Source: Alphaproteobacteria bacterium (lineage in GTDB: Bacteria > Pseudomonadota > Alphaproteobacteria > Caulobacterales > Aquidulcibacteraceae). Taken from it: 64,000 nucleotides of DNA. Location: the NCBI GenBank assembly GCA_027485915.1, contig JAIXQA010000080.1:20076-84075 (forward strand), read 5' to 3'. Made by a program: the position numbers and the translations under genes. Shown here one piece after another: positions 40,524-50,440 of the stretch. The number at the start of each line of letters is the position of its first letter. Positions within the stretch are counted from its first letter, which is position 1. The notes below the pieces were generated by a model. The model worked only from the letters and a program-made list of their open reading frames with translations, did no database searches and was not told the DNA's origin.

Positions 40524-41514
40524 GGGGGCGGCCTTCGATCAAATTGAGTAAGTCGATTTCGGCTTCCGAAGCGCGTCTGCCAATCATGGCGCGCTCAATG
40601 GAAGGATCGGCTTTGGTGGCGAAGGCTTGATACATAATCAAGCACATAATGCCCCATTTAAAACTGCCCAAAGCCTGAAACCAAGTGATGTCGGATGGTT
40701 CGAAGGGCTGTCCCCCTGCGGTCTGATAGCCAGCTAGCAACTCTTCCAGCGAGCCAAAGCCGCCGACGCGCTTGTCGCGAATACCAAAGCGCCATGAATT
40801 GACACAAATCCAGCCGAGATCTTCCCGCGGATCACCCTGATGGGCGAGTTCCCAATCAAGCACAGCAGCGAGGCCCTTGGCATTGACCATCAAATTCCCA
40901 TTACGAAAATCGCCATGTACTAAGGTGGTCGGCAAAGGTGCCGGCGCGTGCTCACGCAACCAAGCGAGCGCCAGTTCGAATACGGGTCGATGCATGTCAA
41001 AGCCGCGAAAGATCGCCTCGTAGCGGTCCAATTGGTCCAGGCCATGGCTGACAGGCAAATCTTGGGGCAAGTGAAATAGGCCAACTTGGTGGATTTTGGC
41101 CAAGGATTCGCCGCATTGGAAGGCCAATCGTCGGCGAGCGAGGCTGAATTCCTCGTCGCGTAGGATCTTTCGCGCAATCGTCTGGCCGGCGACATGGGCC
41201 ATGATAAAAGCATCCCCTAACCCATCTTCTGGCAGGCAAACATGAATGATCTCAGGGACCGGGGTGCCGATTTGTGCGGCAGCCGCAATGATCTGCGCTT
41301 CCTTAACAAGGCCGATAGCCTCACCTTTGGCTGAACTTTCGAAGGGCGCACGCCGCAGGATCAGGGCACGCGGTGACTGGCCAGACACATGAAGGTTAAA
41401 CCCCCAAGTCTCTTGGCTCGCGCCGCCTGACAGTCGCGTCATGGCATGTACTTCTGCACTTGGACCAAAGCGGATCTGCATCAAGCGGGTGAGGGGGGCA
41501 ACCAAAGCAGTCAT
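40516..41514 (-). CDS. APH-like phosphotransferase family protein
   Basis: TLVHGDFRNGNLMV catalytic loop; AVLDWELAHQGDPREDLGW. Confidence 0.92.
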   Translation of the reverse strand: MTALVAPLTRLMQIRFGPSAEVHAMTRLSGGASQETWGFNLHVSGQSPRALILRRAPFESSAKGEAIGLVKEAQIIAAAAQIGTPVPEIIHVCLPEDGLGDAFIMAHVAGQTIARKILRDEEFSLARRRLAFQCGESLAKIHQVGLFHLPQDLPVSHGLDQLDRYEAIFRGFDMHRPVFELALAWLREHAPAPLPTTLVHGDFRNGNLMVNAKGLAAVLDWELAHQGDPREDLGWICVNSWRFGIRDKRVGGFGSLEELLAGYQTAGGQPFEPSDITWFQALGSFKWGIMCLIMYQAFATKADPSIERAMIGRRASEAEIDLLNLIEGRPHA

Positions 41515-41568
41515 TATACCACCTTGGGCAAGCTTGGCGCGTTTTTCAAGTGAGGTGGTTCGCCGCCA

Positions 41569-42600
41569 TTAGGCTTTGAAGACAAACACATCTTCACTTT
41601 GCAGGCTCAAGGCCACGCGTTGCCCAGTATCTGGGGCATTTTTCGCCTCAACCAGCGCGGTGATAAAGGCGCTTTCGCCCGTAATTGCCTTCAGCTTCAA
41701 GGTCAGAAAGCGGCCCACACCGCGGCGATCCACCACAGCAAAGTCACCGACGTCAGAGGGGGTCACAAGCGTTGCTTCGGGCCTTGAACAAACTACCACT
41801 GGGCCGTCAAAGGCGCTCGCAAAGGCACCGAGGCGGGTTTCCACTCGACCGTTTTCGGCGTGTGCCTCAAGGCTCCAGACCGCACCCAAGGCACGTGCGG
41901 CTTCCAGCGACTTCGGTGCCCGATAGACGTCGCGCGGCAAGCCACTTTGCAAAAGACGCCCGTGCTCAATAATGGCGACTTGATCGGCCACGGCGAGTGC
42001 TTCTTCCGTGTCATGGCTAACGATCAAGGCCGCAACACCGGCGTCTGCGAGGGTTGCCAACATGCTGGACTGAAGATCGGCACGCAGATGGGGGTCAAGG
42101 CCACTGAAGGGCTCGTCCATCAAGATAGCGCGGGGGCTAGGGGCAAGGGCACGGGCAAGGGCCACGCGTTGTTGCTCGCCACCCGAGAGCTCATGCGGGA
42201 AAGCCCCGCCGCGGTCACCAAGGCCGACACGCGCGAGCCAAGAAGCGGCTAAGGCGCGCCGCTCTGGCTTGCCCAAATGACTAAGACCAAATGCGACATT
42301 GCCCAAAGCCGTCAGATGCGGGAAGAGAGCATAATCTTGGAAAACCATCCCTAAGGGGCGCTTTTCAGGCGGCACGGTGATGCGCACATCGCTAACAAGC
42401 CTGCCATCGGCATAGACTTCGCCTGCATCCAGGCTTTCTAGTCCTGCCAAGACGCGCAAAAGCGTGCTTTTGCCAGAGCCTGACTGGCCTAAAAGCGCCA
42501 AAACTTTGCCCGCCTCAAGGGTAAGGCTCACATCATCGAGAGCCTTGACCGTACCAAAACTGCGGCTGAGATGGCGGGCTTCGAGGGCAAATTCACTCAT
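41569..42600 (-). CDS. fbpC: Iron ABC transporter ATP-binding protein (FbpC-like)
   Basis: Walker [43 protein letters not shown]; start [12 protein letters not shown]. Confidence 0.92.
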   Translation of the reverse strand: MSEFALEARHLSRSFGTVKALDDVSLTLEAGKVLALLGQSGSGKSTLLRVLAGLESLDAGEVYADGRLVSDVRITVPPEKRPLGMVFQDYALFPHLTALGNVAFGLSHLGKPERRALAASWLARVGLGDRGGAFPHELSGGEQQRVALARALAPSPRAILMDEPFSGLDPHLRADLQSSMLATLADAGVAALIVSHDTEEALAVADQVAIIEHGRLLQSGLPRDVYRAPKSLEAARALGAVWSLEAHAENGRVETRLGAFASAFDGPVVVCSRPEATLVTPSDVGDFAVVDRRGVGRFLTLKLKAITGESAFITALVEAKNAPDTGQRVALSLQSEDVFVFKA

Positions 42601-44192
42601 GATTGCCCTGCCCGTGATTTCGAAAGACCATGTGAAAACAATAGGGTCGGGATCAAAGCTACCAAGATGATTGCAAGGGCTGGCCACGCCGCCGCACCCA
42701 AGCGCTCATCGGCCGCATAAGCATGGGCACGTACAGCCAGTGTATCAAGGCCAAATGGACGTAAAATGGTGGTCGCGGGCAATTCCTTGGCGATTTCGAC
42801 GGCCACAATTAATGCGGCTGCAAAGGCAGACGGGGCGGCTAAGGGCGCCTCCAAAAGCAAAAAGCGCTTTATGCGATTTGCACCTAATGTCGCCGCTGAT
42901 TCCCGCATCGAGCGGGTGGATTTTTCAAGGCCAGCGCTCAAAGGTTCCAGCCCTGCTGCCGTAAAGCGCGCGGCATAGGCATAGCAAAGGGCGATAATGG
43001 CAATCGGGCCGCTTAAAGCTGCGACCACATGTGATCCGCTTAAAGCCAAAGCAGCCAAAATGCCAAGCGCGGTTACGGCACCGGGGGTTGCATAGCCTGC
43101 GAGGCTGACCGCACGGACAAAGGCGTTGGATTTTGCGCTGCGTTGACCGAGAAAAGCGCTAAGACCTGCCAAAATCAAAGTGGCGCTGGCACCGAGTGCA
43201 CACAAGAATGCTGTGGCGGCCAGCGGCTTGCTGAGCGCCCGCGCTGGCAGACCACTCGCGATGGCGAGCCCAACCAGATGCTGTACTGGGATAATCAAGC
43301 TCAAAGTCAAAACCGCAAAACAAAATCCCGGCATCAGAACCCGGCTCATGCCCGATATTGGCGCGCGCTGAGGCGTTCGCCAGCGAGTCGAGCCGCCCGC
43401 GACCAAGCCCGCCCGCGATTTACGTTCAAGCCAAACCAGAAACAAAACACCTACCAGAAGCAAGCAGGCGATGCGGGCCGCTGCTGCGAGGTCTCCCATG
43501 GAAAACCACGCGCGAAACACGCCAATGGTCAGGGTCGAGACACCTAAATGATCGGCTGCGCCATAATCGGCAGCGATCTCTAAGCCGGTCAGGGCTGCGC
43601 CGGCTGCAATCGCAGGCCGCGCCAAAGGTAAGGCCACCGTCAGGAAGCGCTTCAAAGCCCCAGCACCTAAAAGGCGGGCCGCTTCAAGGGCGCAGACAGA
43701 TTGAGCTTCAAATGCACTGCGCGCCGCCAGATAGACATAAGGGTAAAGGGTCGTCACATAGACAAGCGTTGCGATCCAGAATCCGCGGGCACCGGTTAAA
43801 TCGCCCCAAGCATAGGCTGACACATAGGCCGGCATCGCCAAGGGCAGGGCTAGACCCCAACTCAGCGCCGTCCGTCCCCAAAACTGGTAGGCGGTAACAA
43901 ACCACCCTGCGACAACACCCAAGATGGTCGCGCCGATTGTCGAAAACACCAAGAGCATCAAAGAGGTGAATGCCATCTCGCCCAAAAGCACACGGCTAAT
44001 ATGGTCGAAACTCGCGCTTGGCTGAATGGCCGCTAAGAGGGTGAATAATACCGGTAGCCCCGGAATCGCCACTAAAAGCGCATATAGAGCCCAAGCCTTG
44101 AGCGTCACGCCAAGCGGCTTGGCCGGGCCATGCCCCTCCCAGTCCCGCGTGGGACTGGGTCCTGCTGCCGGGTCAAGTGTGGTCACTTCCAA
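42597..44192 (-). CDS. fbpB: Iron ABC transporter permease (FbpB-like)
   Basis: Two permease modules with EAARLLGAGALKRFLTVALPLARPAI and ESAATLGANRIKRFLLLEAPLAAP EAA loops. Confidence 0.92.
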   Translation of the reverse strand: MEVTTLDPAAGPSPTRDWEGHGPAKPLGVTLKAWALYALLVAIPGLPVLFTLLAAIQPSASFDHISRVLLGEMAFTSLMLLVFSTIGATILGVVAGWFVTAYQFWGRTALSWGLALPLAMPAYVSAYAWGDLTGARGFWIATLVYVTTLYPYVYLAARSAFEAQSVCALEAARLLGAGALKRFLTVALPLARPAIAAGAALTGLEIAADYGAADHLGVSTLTIGVFRAWFSMGDLAAAARIACLLLVGVLFLVWLERKSRAGLVAGGSTRWRTPQRAPISGMSRVLMPGFCFAVLTLSLIIPVQHLVGLAIASGLPARALSKPLAATAFLCALGASATLILAGLSAFLGQRSAKSNAFVRAVSLAGYATPGAVTALGILAALALSGSHVVAALSGPIAIIALCYAYAARFTAAGLEPLSAGLEKSTRSMRESAATLGANRIKRFLLLEAPLAAPSAFAAALIVAVEIAKELPATTILRPFGLDTLAVRAHAYAADERLGAAAWPALAIILVALIPTLLFSHGLSKSRAGQS

Positions 44193-45259
44193 CCCGCGCG
44201 ATCAAAGACCTTTTGGGCCTCAGGCTGATTGGTGCCCAGAACGACCATTGGAGTTTGGGCTTCTTTGAAACCAGCCAAGGCCTTCAACTCGCTGTTGTCA
44301 TCCATCGCACTGGGAACAATGGGGAATTCGTCATTGGCCTTGGCAAAGATTTTTTGTGCTTCAGGGCTCGCTAAAAATTCCAAGAAAGCAACCGCATTGG
44401 CTTTGTTGGGGGAGTGGGCTGCCAAGGCCCCGCCGGAGATATTCACATGCGTGCCGCCACCAGCTTGATCGGGAAAGGAAAGAGCAAACTTGGCTGCGAC
44501 AGCCTTATCCCCTGCGTCTTCAGAGCGTTGCAAGCGGACGGCATAATAGTGATTTACAATGGCGACGGCGCATTTGCCTTCCGCAATGGCCTTCAACTGG
44601 TCAGTGTCACCACCCTCTGGTGGGCGGGCAAAGTTTGTAACCACGCCTTTGGCCCAGGCTTCAGCCTTAGGCACGCCCCAATCGGCGATAAAGGACGACA
44701 TCATAGATAGATTATAGACATTGCTGGACGGGCGAACGCAGATTTTGCCCTTCATGGCAGGCTCTGCCAATTGCGCATAGGTGGCAACTTGGTCGGCCTT
44801 CACGCGGACTGGATCATAGGCGATGACGCGGGCGCGCTTAGCAAAGCCGAACCAATCCTTTTTGGGGCCTTGCAAGCTTGCTGGAACGGCTGCGTCTAGT
44901 TTGGCGGATTGAACTGGCTGAAACAGGCCTGCAGTTTCTGCGCGCCAGAAATTGCCTGCGTCGACCAACAGGATCACGTCCGCTGGGCTTTGCGTACCCT
45001 CTGCTTTCAGACGCTCCAGTAATAGGTCGCCCTTCATCTCGATACGATTGATCGTAATGCCCGTGTTTTTTTCAAACAAGTCATAGAGTTGTTCGTCTGC
45101 ATCATAATGGCGGGCCGAATAAATATTGACTTCGCCTTTAGAGCCGGCAGCAGGCTCCGGCGCGCCACACCCAGCTAGGGTCAGCAGAAGTGTCGATGCA
45201 ACAGCAACCGAAACAAACAGGCGGGCACGGGAGTTTTTGAGAATGGTTCGCATCATCAA
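44183..45259 (-). CDS. fbpA: Fe(3+) ABC transporter substrate-binding protein (FbpA-like)
   Basis: EVNIYSARHYDADEQLYDLFEKNTGI; NHYYAVRLQRS Tyr pair. Confidence 0.92.
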   Translation of the reverse strand: MMMRTILKNSRARLFVSVAVASTLLLTLAGCGAPEPAAGSKGEVNIYSARHYDADEQLYDLFEKNTGITINRIEMKGDLLLERLKAEGTQSPADVILLVDAGNFWRAETAGLFQPVQSAKLDAAVPASLQGPKKDWFGFAKRARVIAYDPVRVKADQVATYAQLAEPAMKGKICVRPSSNVYNLSMMSSFIADWGVPKAEAWAKGVVTNFARPPEGGDTDQLKAIAEGKCAVAIVNHYYAVRLQRSEDAGDKAVAAKFALSFPDQAGGGTHVNISGGALAAHSPNKANAVAFLEFLASPEAQKIFAKANDEFPIVPSAMDDNSELKALAGFKEAQTPMVVLGTNQPEAQKVFDRAGWK

Positions 45260-45387
45260 CCGGTATTGTCACAGCCGCAGGCATCCTGCAAGCCAAACTC
45301 ACACTCTAAACCCGCACGTGTGCGCGGCACAAAGTCGCGGCTTGGCTTTGCGCGCGATGCGAAAGCCAAGCCTCAGACTTCGACGTC

Positions 45388-47133
45388 CTATGCTTCGTCG
45401 TCGCTTAGTGGGCTCAGATGGATGGGGATTTTCATAAAGGCGGGAATGTCATTGCCAAAGGCCAGAACATCGGGGTCCTGATCCTGTTGGCGATAGCGGC
45501 CACCCCGATCGCTTCGTTCATTGCGATCACGTTCATGTCGGTCGCGGCCACGAGGTCCACGGTTTTGTGTGTCGCGCGGGCCACGGCCTTGACGGGGGGT
45601 GTCTGATGAATCTGAGGGTGCCAAAAGTTCAAAGCTTTGCCCCGACTCATCCTCGCCACCCAAATCGATGACGGCGAGTGGATCGACGGTAGGCTCGCTT
45701 GGCCGATTGTCTGGCTTTGTTCGACGGCGATTGCGACCACCTCGGCTGCGGCCGCCACTGGCCTCCACAGGGCTAGCTTCATTGGGTTCGACGGCCTCGT
45801 CGGGTACGTCGACGACGTCAGTTGCTGTTTCGACTTCGGCATCAAGCTGGGCTGCTGGCTTGCCACGACGGGGCCGACTGCCGCCCTTGCTTGCGCTCGA
45901 AGTCGAGGTAGGCTTGCGATCATCGTTCACTTTTTCTTGCGGCATGCCTTCAATCTCGGCGAATTCAATCGTCGTCTTGATCAAGGCCTGTACGGCATCC
46001 AGCGCTTTGGTGTCGCCGGGGGTTACGACCATAAAGGCCTCCCCCAAACGGCCTGCGCGGCCGGTCCGACCAATTCGGTGCACATAATCTTCGGCATGGC
46101 GTGGCACGTCGAAATTAAACACATGGCTGACATCGGGGATATCAAGGCCACGGGCCGCAACGTCCGACGCTACGAGGATTTGAAGCTCATTATTGCGAAA
46201 GCGCTCGAGCGTGGCCGTGCGCACACTTTGCTGTAAATCGCCATGTATGGGGGCGGCATCAAAGCCATAAACCTTCAAGGATTTTGCAACAATATCGACA
46301 TCGGTTTTGCGGTTACAAAACACAATGCCATTCTTCATGGTCGCCATAGCCGACTGCATGGCTGCGCGCAGTACGGCCCGCTTGGTCTTGGGGTCGGACG
46401 AGGGGCTCTTCAACAAGCGCTGCGTGATCGTCGCAGCGGCTTGCGATTGGCGCGCGACTTCTACTTTGGCCGGAGCTTGTAGGAATTGCTCGGTCAAGCG
46501 TTTGATTTCAGGCGGCATGGTGGCCGAGAAGAACAAGGTTTGACGGGTAAAGGGTGTCAGCTTCACGATCCGCTCAATATCGGGGATAAAACCCATGTCG
46601 AGCATGCGGTCGGCTTCATCGATCACCAACATATTGACGCCAGTCAGCAAAAGTTTGCCGCGCTCAAAATGGTCGAGCAGGCGGCCAGGTGTCGCAATCA
46701 GAACGTCCACCCCCTTGGTCAAGAGCGCGTCTTGGTCGCCGAAGGAGACGCCGCCAATCAAGAGCGCCATCGTCAGCTTGTGGTTTTTGCCATAATTGCG
46801 GAAGTTCTCAGCGACTTGGTCAGCCAGTTCACGCGTCGGTTCAAGGATCAACGTGCGTGGCATGCGGGCCCGGGCTCGGCCTTGCGCTAAGCGCTCAATC
46901 ATCGGCAGAACGAAGGCGGCGGTTTTGCCTGTGCCCGTCTGTGCGATCCCCAAAACGTCGCGTCCGGCCAGAACTTCCGGGATGGCTTTCCATTGAATGG
47001 GGGTCGGTTTGGTATAGCCCGTATCGGCGATGGCGCTCAGAAGCGGGGGCGAGAAACCCAAATCGGCGAAGGTTACGCCATCTGGAGTCTCGCTAATCGG
47101 GCCGGTGTCACCGGTCCCGTTGTTGTCGGTCAT
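45388..47133 (-). CDS. DEAD-box RNA helicase (RhlE-like) with Arg-rich tail
   Basis: AQTGTGKTAAF, VIDEADRMLDMGF, SAT, HRIGRTGRAGR; C-terminal DIPAFMKIP. Confidence 0.95.
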   Translation of the reverse strand: MTDNNGTGDTGPISETPDGVTFADLGFSPPLLSAIADTGYTKPTPIQWKAIPEVLAGRDVLGIAQTGTGKTAAFVLPMIERLAQGRARARMPRTLILEPTRELADQVAENFRNYGKNHKLTMALLIGGVSFGDQDALLTKGVDVLIATPGRLLDHFERGKLLLTGVNMLVIDEADRMLDMGFIPDIERIVKLTPFTRQTLFFSATMPPEIKRLTEQFLQAPAKVEVARQSQAAATITQRLLKSPSSDPKTKRAVLRAAMQSAMATMKNGIVFCNRKTDVDIVAKSLKVYGFDAAPIHGDLQQSVRTATLERFRNNELQILVASDVAARGLDIPDVSHVFNFDVPRHAEDYVHRIGRTGRAGRLGEAFMVVTPGDTKALDAVQALIKTTIEFAEIEGMPQEKVNDDRKPTSTSSASKGGSRPRRGKPAAQLDAEVETATDVVDVPDEAVEPNEASPVEASGGRSRGGRNRRRTKPDNRPSEPTVDPLAVIDLGGEDESGQSFELLAPSDSSDTPRQGRGPRDTQNRGPRGRDRHERDRNERSDRGGRYRQQDQDPDVLAFGNDIPAFMKIPIHLSPLSDDEA

Positions 47134-47455
47134 TTTATCGTCTCACAATGTTTTGCGGCGAGGCGCCGAACATGGCGCGACTTACCCAACATCCCCCTGG
47201 ATGGTGGGCTCCGTGCGCCCCTCGTGGGCGTAATTGCACACAAAGTCAATGAAGCGGCAGGTTTCTCGCTTTTTCCGGCGGGCGCTGTGTCCAATCTGAC
47301 ACGTCCCTTTGCTAGCTTTAATAGACCTAAAGCTGACCCTTTAACGCAGCAGAAAGGCAATCGGACTGTAAATGATGGTTGGACAAGAAGTAGCGAAGGC
47401 AGCAAACCTTTTGCTCAGGCATGATAAAGACCAAAAGAGCCTTGGAGGACGACGC

Positions 47456-48082
47456 GTGAGCACCAATGACGGCCACCAGATATTCGATCCAGCAACCCAT
47501 AAGCCTGCACCATTTCGCGGTGTTTTGCCTGAAATCTGGCGCTATATTTGCGCCCTATATCTCAAACTCAGTGGTTGGCGGCTGCAAGGTGATTGGCCGG
47601 ACCTTCAGAAAGCCGTGATTCTCGCCGCGCCTCATACCTCCAATTGGGATGGTATCTTGATGCTGGCAACAGCGGGCCAATATCGCATCACCTTGCGCTT
47701 TATGGGCAAGAAAAGCCTGACGGAAGGCCCCTTTGGTGGCATTGTGAAGTGGCTGGGCTGCGTGCCCGTTGACCGGTCCACCAGCAATGGCCTTGTCACC
47801 AGCATGACGACGGCTTTCGCTAATGCGCGCGACTTGTTCCTTGCCATTCCTCCCGAAGCGACGCGCGCACGGGCAGAAGAATGGAAGAAGGGCTATTATT
47901 TGATTGCCCAAGCTGCTGTTGTGCCTATCGTGTTCGCCGTGATGGATTTTGCGACCAAAACCGTTCGCATTAGCGGTTCATTGAAACCCACAGGCGATTA
48001 TGAAGCCGATTGGGCGTTAATCCGCAGTCATTATGAACGCGCAGTGGGCAAGCATCCGGCCAATTTCGCGCTGCCCGCCTAA
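47456..48082 (+). CDS. 1-acyl-sn-glycerol-3-phosphate acyltransferase family protein
   Basis: HTSNWDG (HxxxxD) and PPEATRARAEEWKKGYYLIA; GTG start likely at 47456. Confidence 0.85.
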   Translation: MSTNDGHQIFDPATHKPAPFRGVLPEIWRYICALYLKLSGWRLQGDWPDLQKAVILAAPHTSNWDGILMLATAGQYRITLRFMGKKSLTEGPFGGIVKWLGCVPVDRSTSNGLVTSMTTAFANARDLFLAIPPEATRARAEEWKKGYYLIAQAAVVPIVFAVMDFATKTVRISGSLKPTGDYEADWALIRSHYERAVGKHPANFALPA

Positions 48083-49899
48083 CCGAGGTCAATCCGTTCA
48101 AGCACTGGCTCTGGCCGATAGAGAGCTTGTACCGCATTGGCGCGACAAGCCCGACAGGCCCCTTGGTTCAAATAGCCCTTATCCGTGATCTCGCCATCTT
48201 CAAGACTAGGTGGGGTGGTCAGGAGGATGAGGCGCGTGACCCTGCGTGTGGCGGGCTGTCCGGTTCCCGCTCTTTCGAGCGCCGCCTTGGCTTGCATGCG
48301 CACCTTCTCATGCCAGACTAGCGCGTCCAGATCTTCGTCCAATTCTGCAAGTGCCCGGGCTTTGGCTAAATTGATAAAGGCCAAAGCGCCCAATTCCTCT
48401 TGTCCTTCCCCACAAATGACCGCGTCACTGAATAGGCCGTCCGAGGCTTGCACAAGGGCAGGGCGGACAAGGCCCGCGGGCACGAAGCTTCCATTAGCAA
48501 GCTTAAACTCCTCTGACAGGCGGCCATCAAAGGCGAGGCCCGCCTCGGGCTGATCAGGGTCCACAAAGCGCAGCGCGTCGCCCAGCTTATAGAAGCCCTC
48601 TTCATCATAAGCACTGGCTGTCTTATCAGGGGCATTGAGATAGCCCGGCGTGATACCAGGCCCCTTCACGCGGGCTTCGAGCTTGCTGCCTTGCGGCACA
48701 AGCTTGAGCGTCAAGCCCGGAACGGGCAGGCCGACAAGCCCCATGACTTCATTGGGCCAATGGACATTACAGACAGTCGGCGCGGTCTCGGTCGCGCCAT
48801 AGCCTGCGGCTAAGGTGATTTCTTCCCCAGTTTGACGAATGGCGACCTGCTGTAAGCGGCGATAGACATCTTGAGTTAAAGCCGCCCCGCCATATTGCAT
48901 GATGCGCAAATTGGAAAATAGGGCCTCAGCCAGCTCTTCATCCTGTTCCAACGCGCTTGCTAAAAGCGTCCAGCCCAAGGGCACGGTGATGTGGTAGTTG
49001 GGCTTTACGTGTTTCAAAGTGGCAATGGTTGCTGAAAGCCCCTCAGCTGTCGGGGTACCCGGATCAATCCACAAGCTGCCACCGGCATGCAACAACATGT
49101 GCAGGACGGCATTGCCGCCTAAAGAATGGCTCCATGGCAAATGATTGGCCATGATGATGCCATCAGGCCAAATCTCAGCCTCACGTGTGGCGTCAAAGGT
49201 GGAGCGAATTTGTGCGGCATTGATGGCCAAATTGGCATGCGTGACGGTGACGGCCTTGGGCGAACCGGTAGAGCCCGATGTTAGAAGATATTTGCATGCA
49301 TCACGCGGATCAATTGTTTCGAAGTCTGGCGCATCTTGCGGGTCAGCAAAAAGCTGGTCGAGCGAGATTTCTCCGGCTGTGCCAAAGCCGTCACCGGGTG
49401 AGATAACAGGCACGCCAATTTCTTCGGCCCATAAAGCGGGCTTGGCATAGGCCAGGCCCTCCATAAAGACTGCCGCTGCGCCCAGTGTCTTTAAAGCCTC
49501 ATGCAAGCGGCGTGGGTCGCGCGCTTTGGTTGAGTAGGCTGGCGTGATCGCTGCGACGGCAAGGCCAGCTAAAGGGGCCGCATAGGTCAAAAGCGCATGG
49601 CTGATCGAATTGGATGAGGCAATGGCGATTATGCTGCCGCGCGGAAACCGGCCATAAAGACCTGCGGCAAGGGATTGCACCAAGGTCCAACCATCTTGGT
49701 AATTCAAATGCCTCCACGCACCGGCTTCAAAGCCTGCTAGCCACAGCCTCCGGGGTGCCGCTTCGGCCCAATGTGCCAAAGGTGCCACCACATTGGCAAA
49801 AGCTGTTCGCAAGGGATGGGGGTTTGTTAAAAGAATAGTTCCATCTGCTTGATGGGCCAGATCAATCTTTACGGGGGATACATAAGGGGCAGCACGCAT
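48079..49899 (-). CDS. AMP-binding acyl-CoA synthetase, feruloyl-CoA synthase-like
   Basis: YLLTSGSTGSPKAVTVTH P-loop; AAGYGATETAPTVCNVHWP. Confidence 0.9.
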   Translation of the reverse strand: MRAAPYVSPVKIDLAHQADGTILLTNPHPLRTAFANVVAPLAHWAEAAPRRLWLAGFEAGAWRHLNYQDGWTLVQSLAAGLYGRFPRGSIIAIASSNSISHALLTYAAPLAGLAVAAITPAYSTKARDPRRLHEALKTLGAAAVFMEGLAYAKPALWAEEIGVPVISPGDGFGTAGEISLDQLFADPQDAPDFETIDPRDACKYLLTSGSTGSPKAVTVTHANLAINAAQIRSTFDATREAEIWPDGIIMANHLPWSHSLGGNAVLHMLLHAGGSLWIDPGTPTAEGLSATIATLKHVKPNYHITVPLGWTLLASALEQDEELAEALFSNLRIMQYGGAALTQDVYRRLQQVAIRQTGEEITLAAGYGATETAPTVCNVHWPNEVMGLVGLPVPGLTLKLVPQGSKLEARVKGPGITPGYLNAPDKTASAYDEEGFYKLGDALRFVDPDQPEAGLAFDGRLSEEFKLANGSFVPAGLVRPALVQASDGLFSDAVICGEGQEELGALAFINLAKARALAELDEDLDALVWHEKVRMQAKAALERAGTGQPATRRVTRLILLTTPPSLEDGEITDKGYLNQGACRACRANAVQALYRPEPVLERIDLG

Positions 49900-49952
49900 G
49901 ACACTTAATTAGCTCAGACCGCGACACTTTGCACCTAGGTGCGGCTGTGGCT

Positions 49953-50336
49953 TTAGCGGTTGCCGCCCGGCACGACCCGAATCTTTTGCTTCGACTTGCC
50001 CAAAGGTTGGACGCGGAATGGCCCTTTCGTCAGGTCAGGCGAGACCCAGCCGCCCGGAGGCTCGAGCCAGTTACCGCCGCCATCACCGCCAGCCCGTGAT
50101 TGACTGCCCTGAGGTGCTGGCGTGATTACCATAAAACCGCGGGCATTTGGGCTCGAAGAGAAGCGCTCTTCAAAATAGTGCTTGTCTGGTGGGTTCGAAG
50201 GCGGTGGAATCAATTCCCGCTCAATCGTGACGTCGGGCACCACCGCAACCACTTCTTTCTCCGTCGCTTCAGTTTGCGCCGAAGAGCCAAATCCAGCCGC
50301 CAACAATGCAAAGACCCACATGCCGCAAATCCCCAA
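49953..50336 (-). CDS. Hypothetical small secreted protein
   Basis: Signal-peptide-like MWVFALLAAGFGSSAQTE; Pro/Gly-rich mature part. Confidence 0.5.
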   Translation of the reverse strand: MGICGMWVFALLAAGFGSSAQTEATEKEVVAVVPDVTIERELIPPPSNPPDKHYFEERFSSSPNARGFMVITPAPQGSQSRAGGDGGGNWLEPPGGWVSPDLTKGPFRVQPLGKSKQKIRVVPGGNR

Positions 50337-50440
50337 TGCGTACTTTCAATTGGAGGTAGCTTGCAGGCAGAATCGAGAAAGTCGAGTGAAACCTTTGTAA
50401 CCTTCGCCAGTTTTGACGTTCAACCGCACAAAAGACGGTG

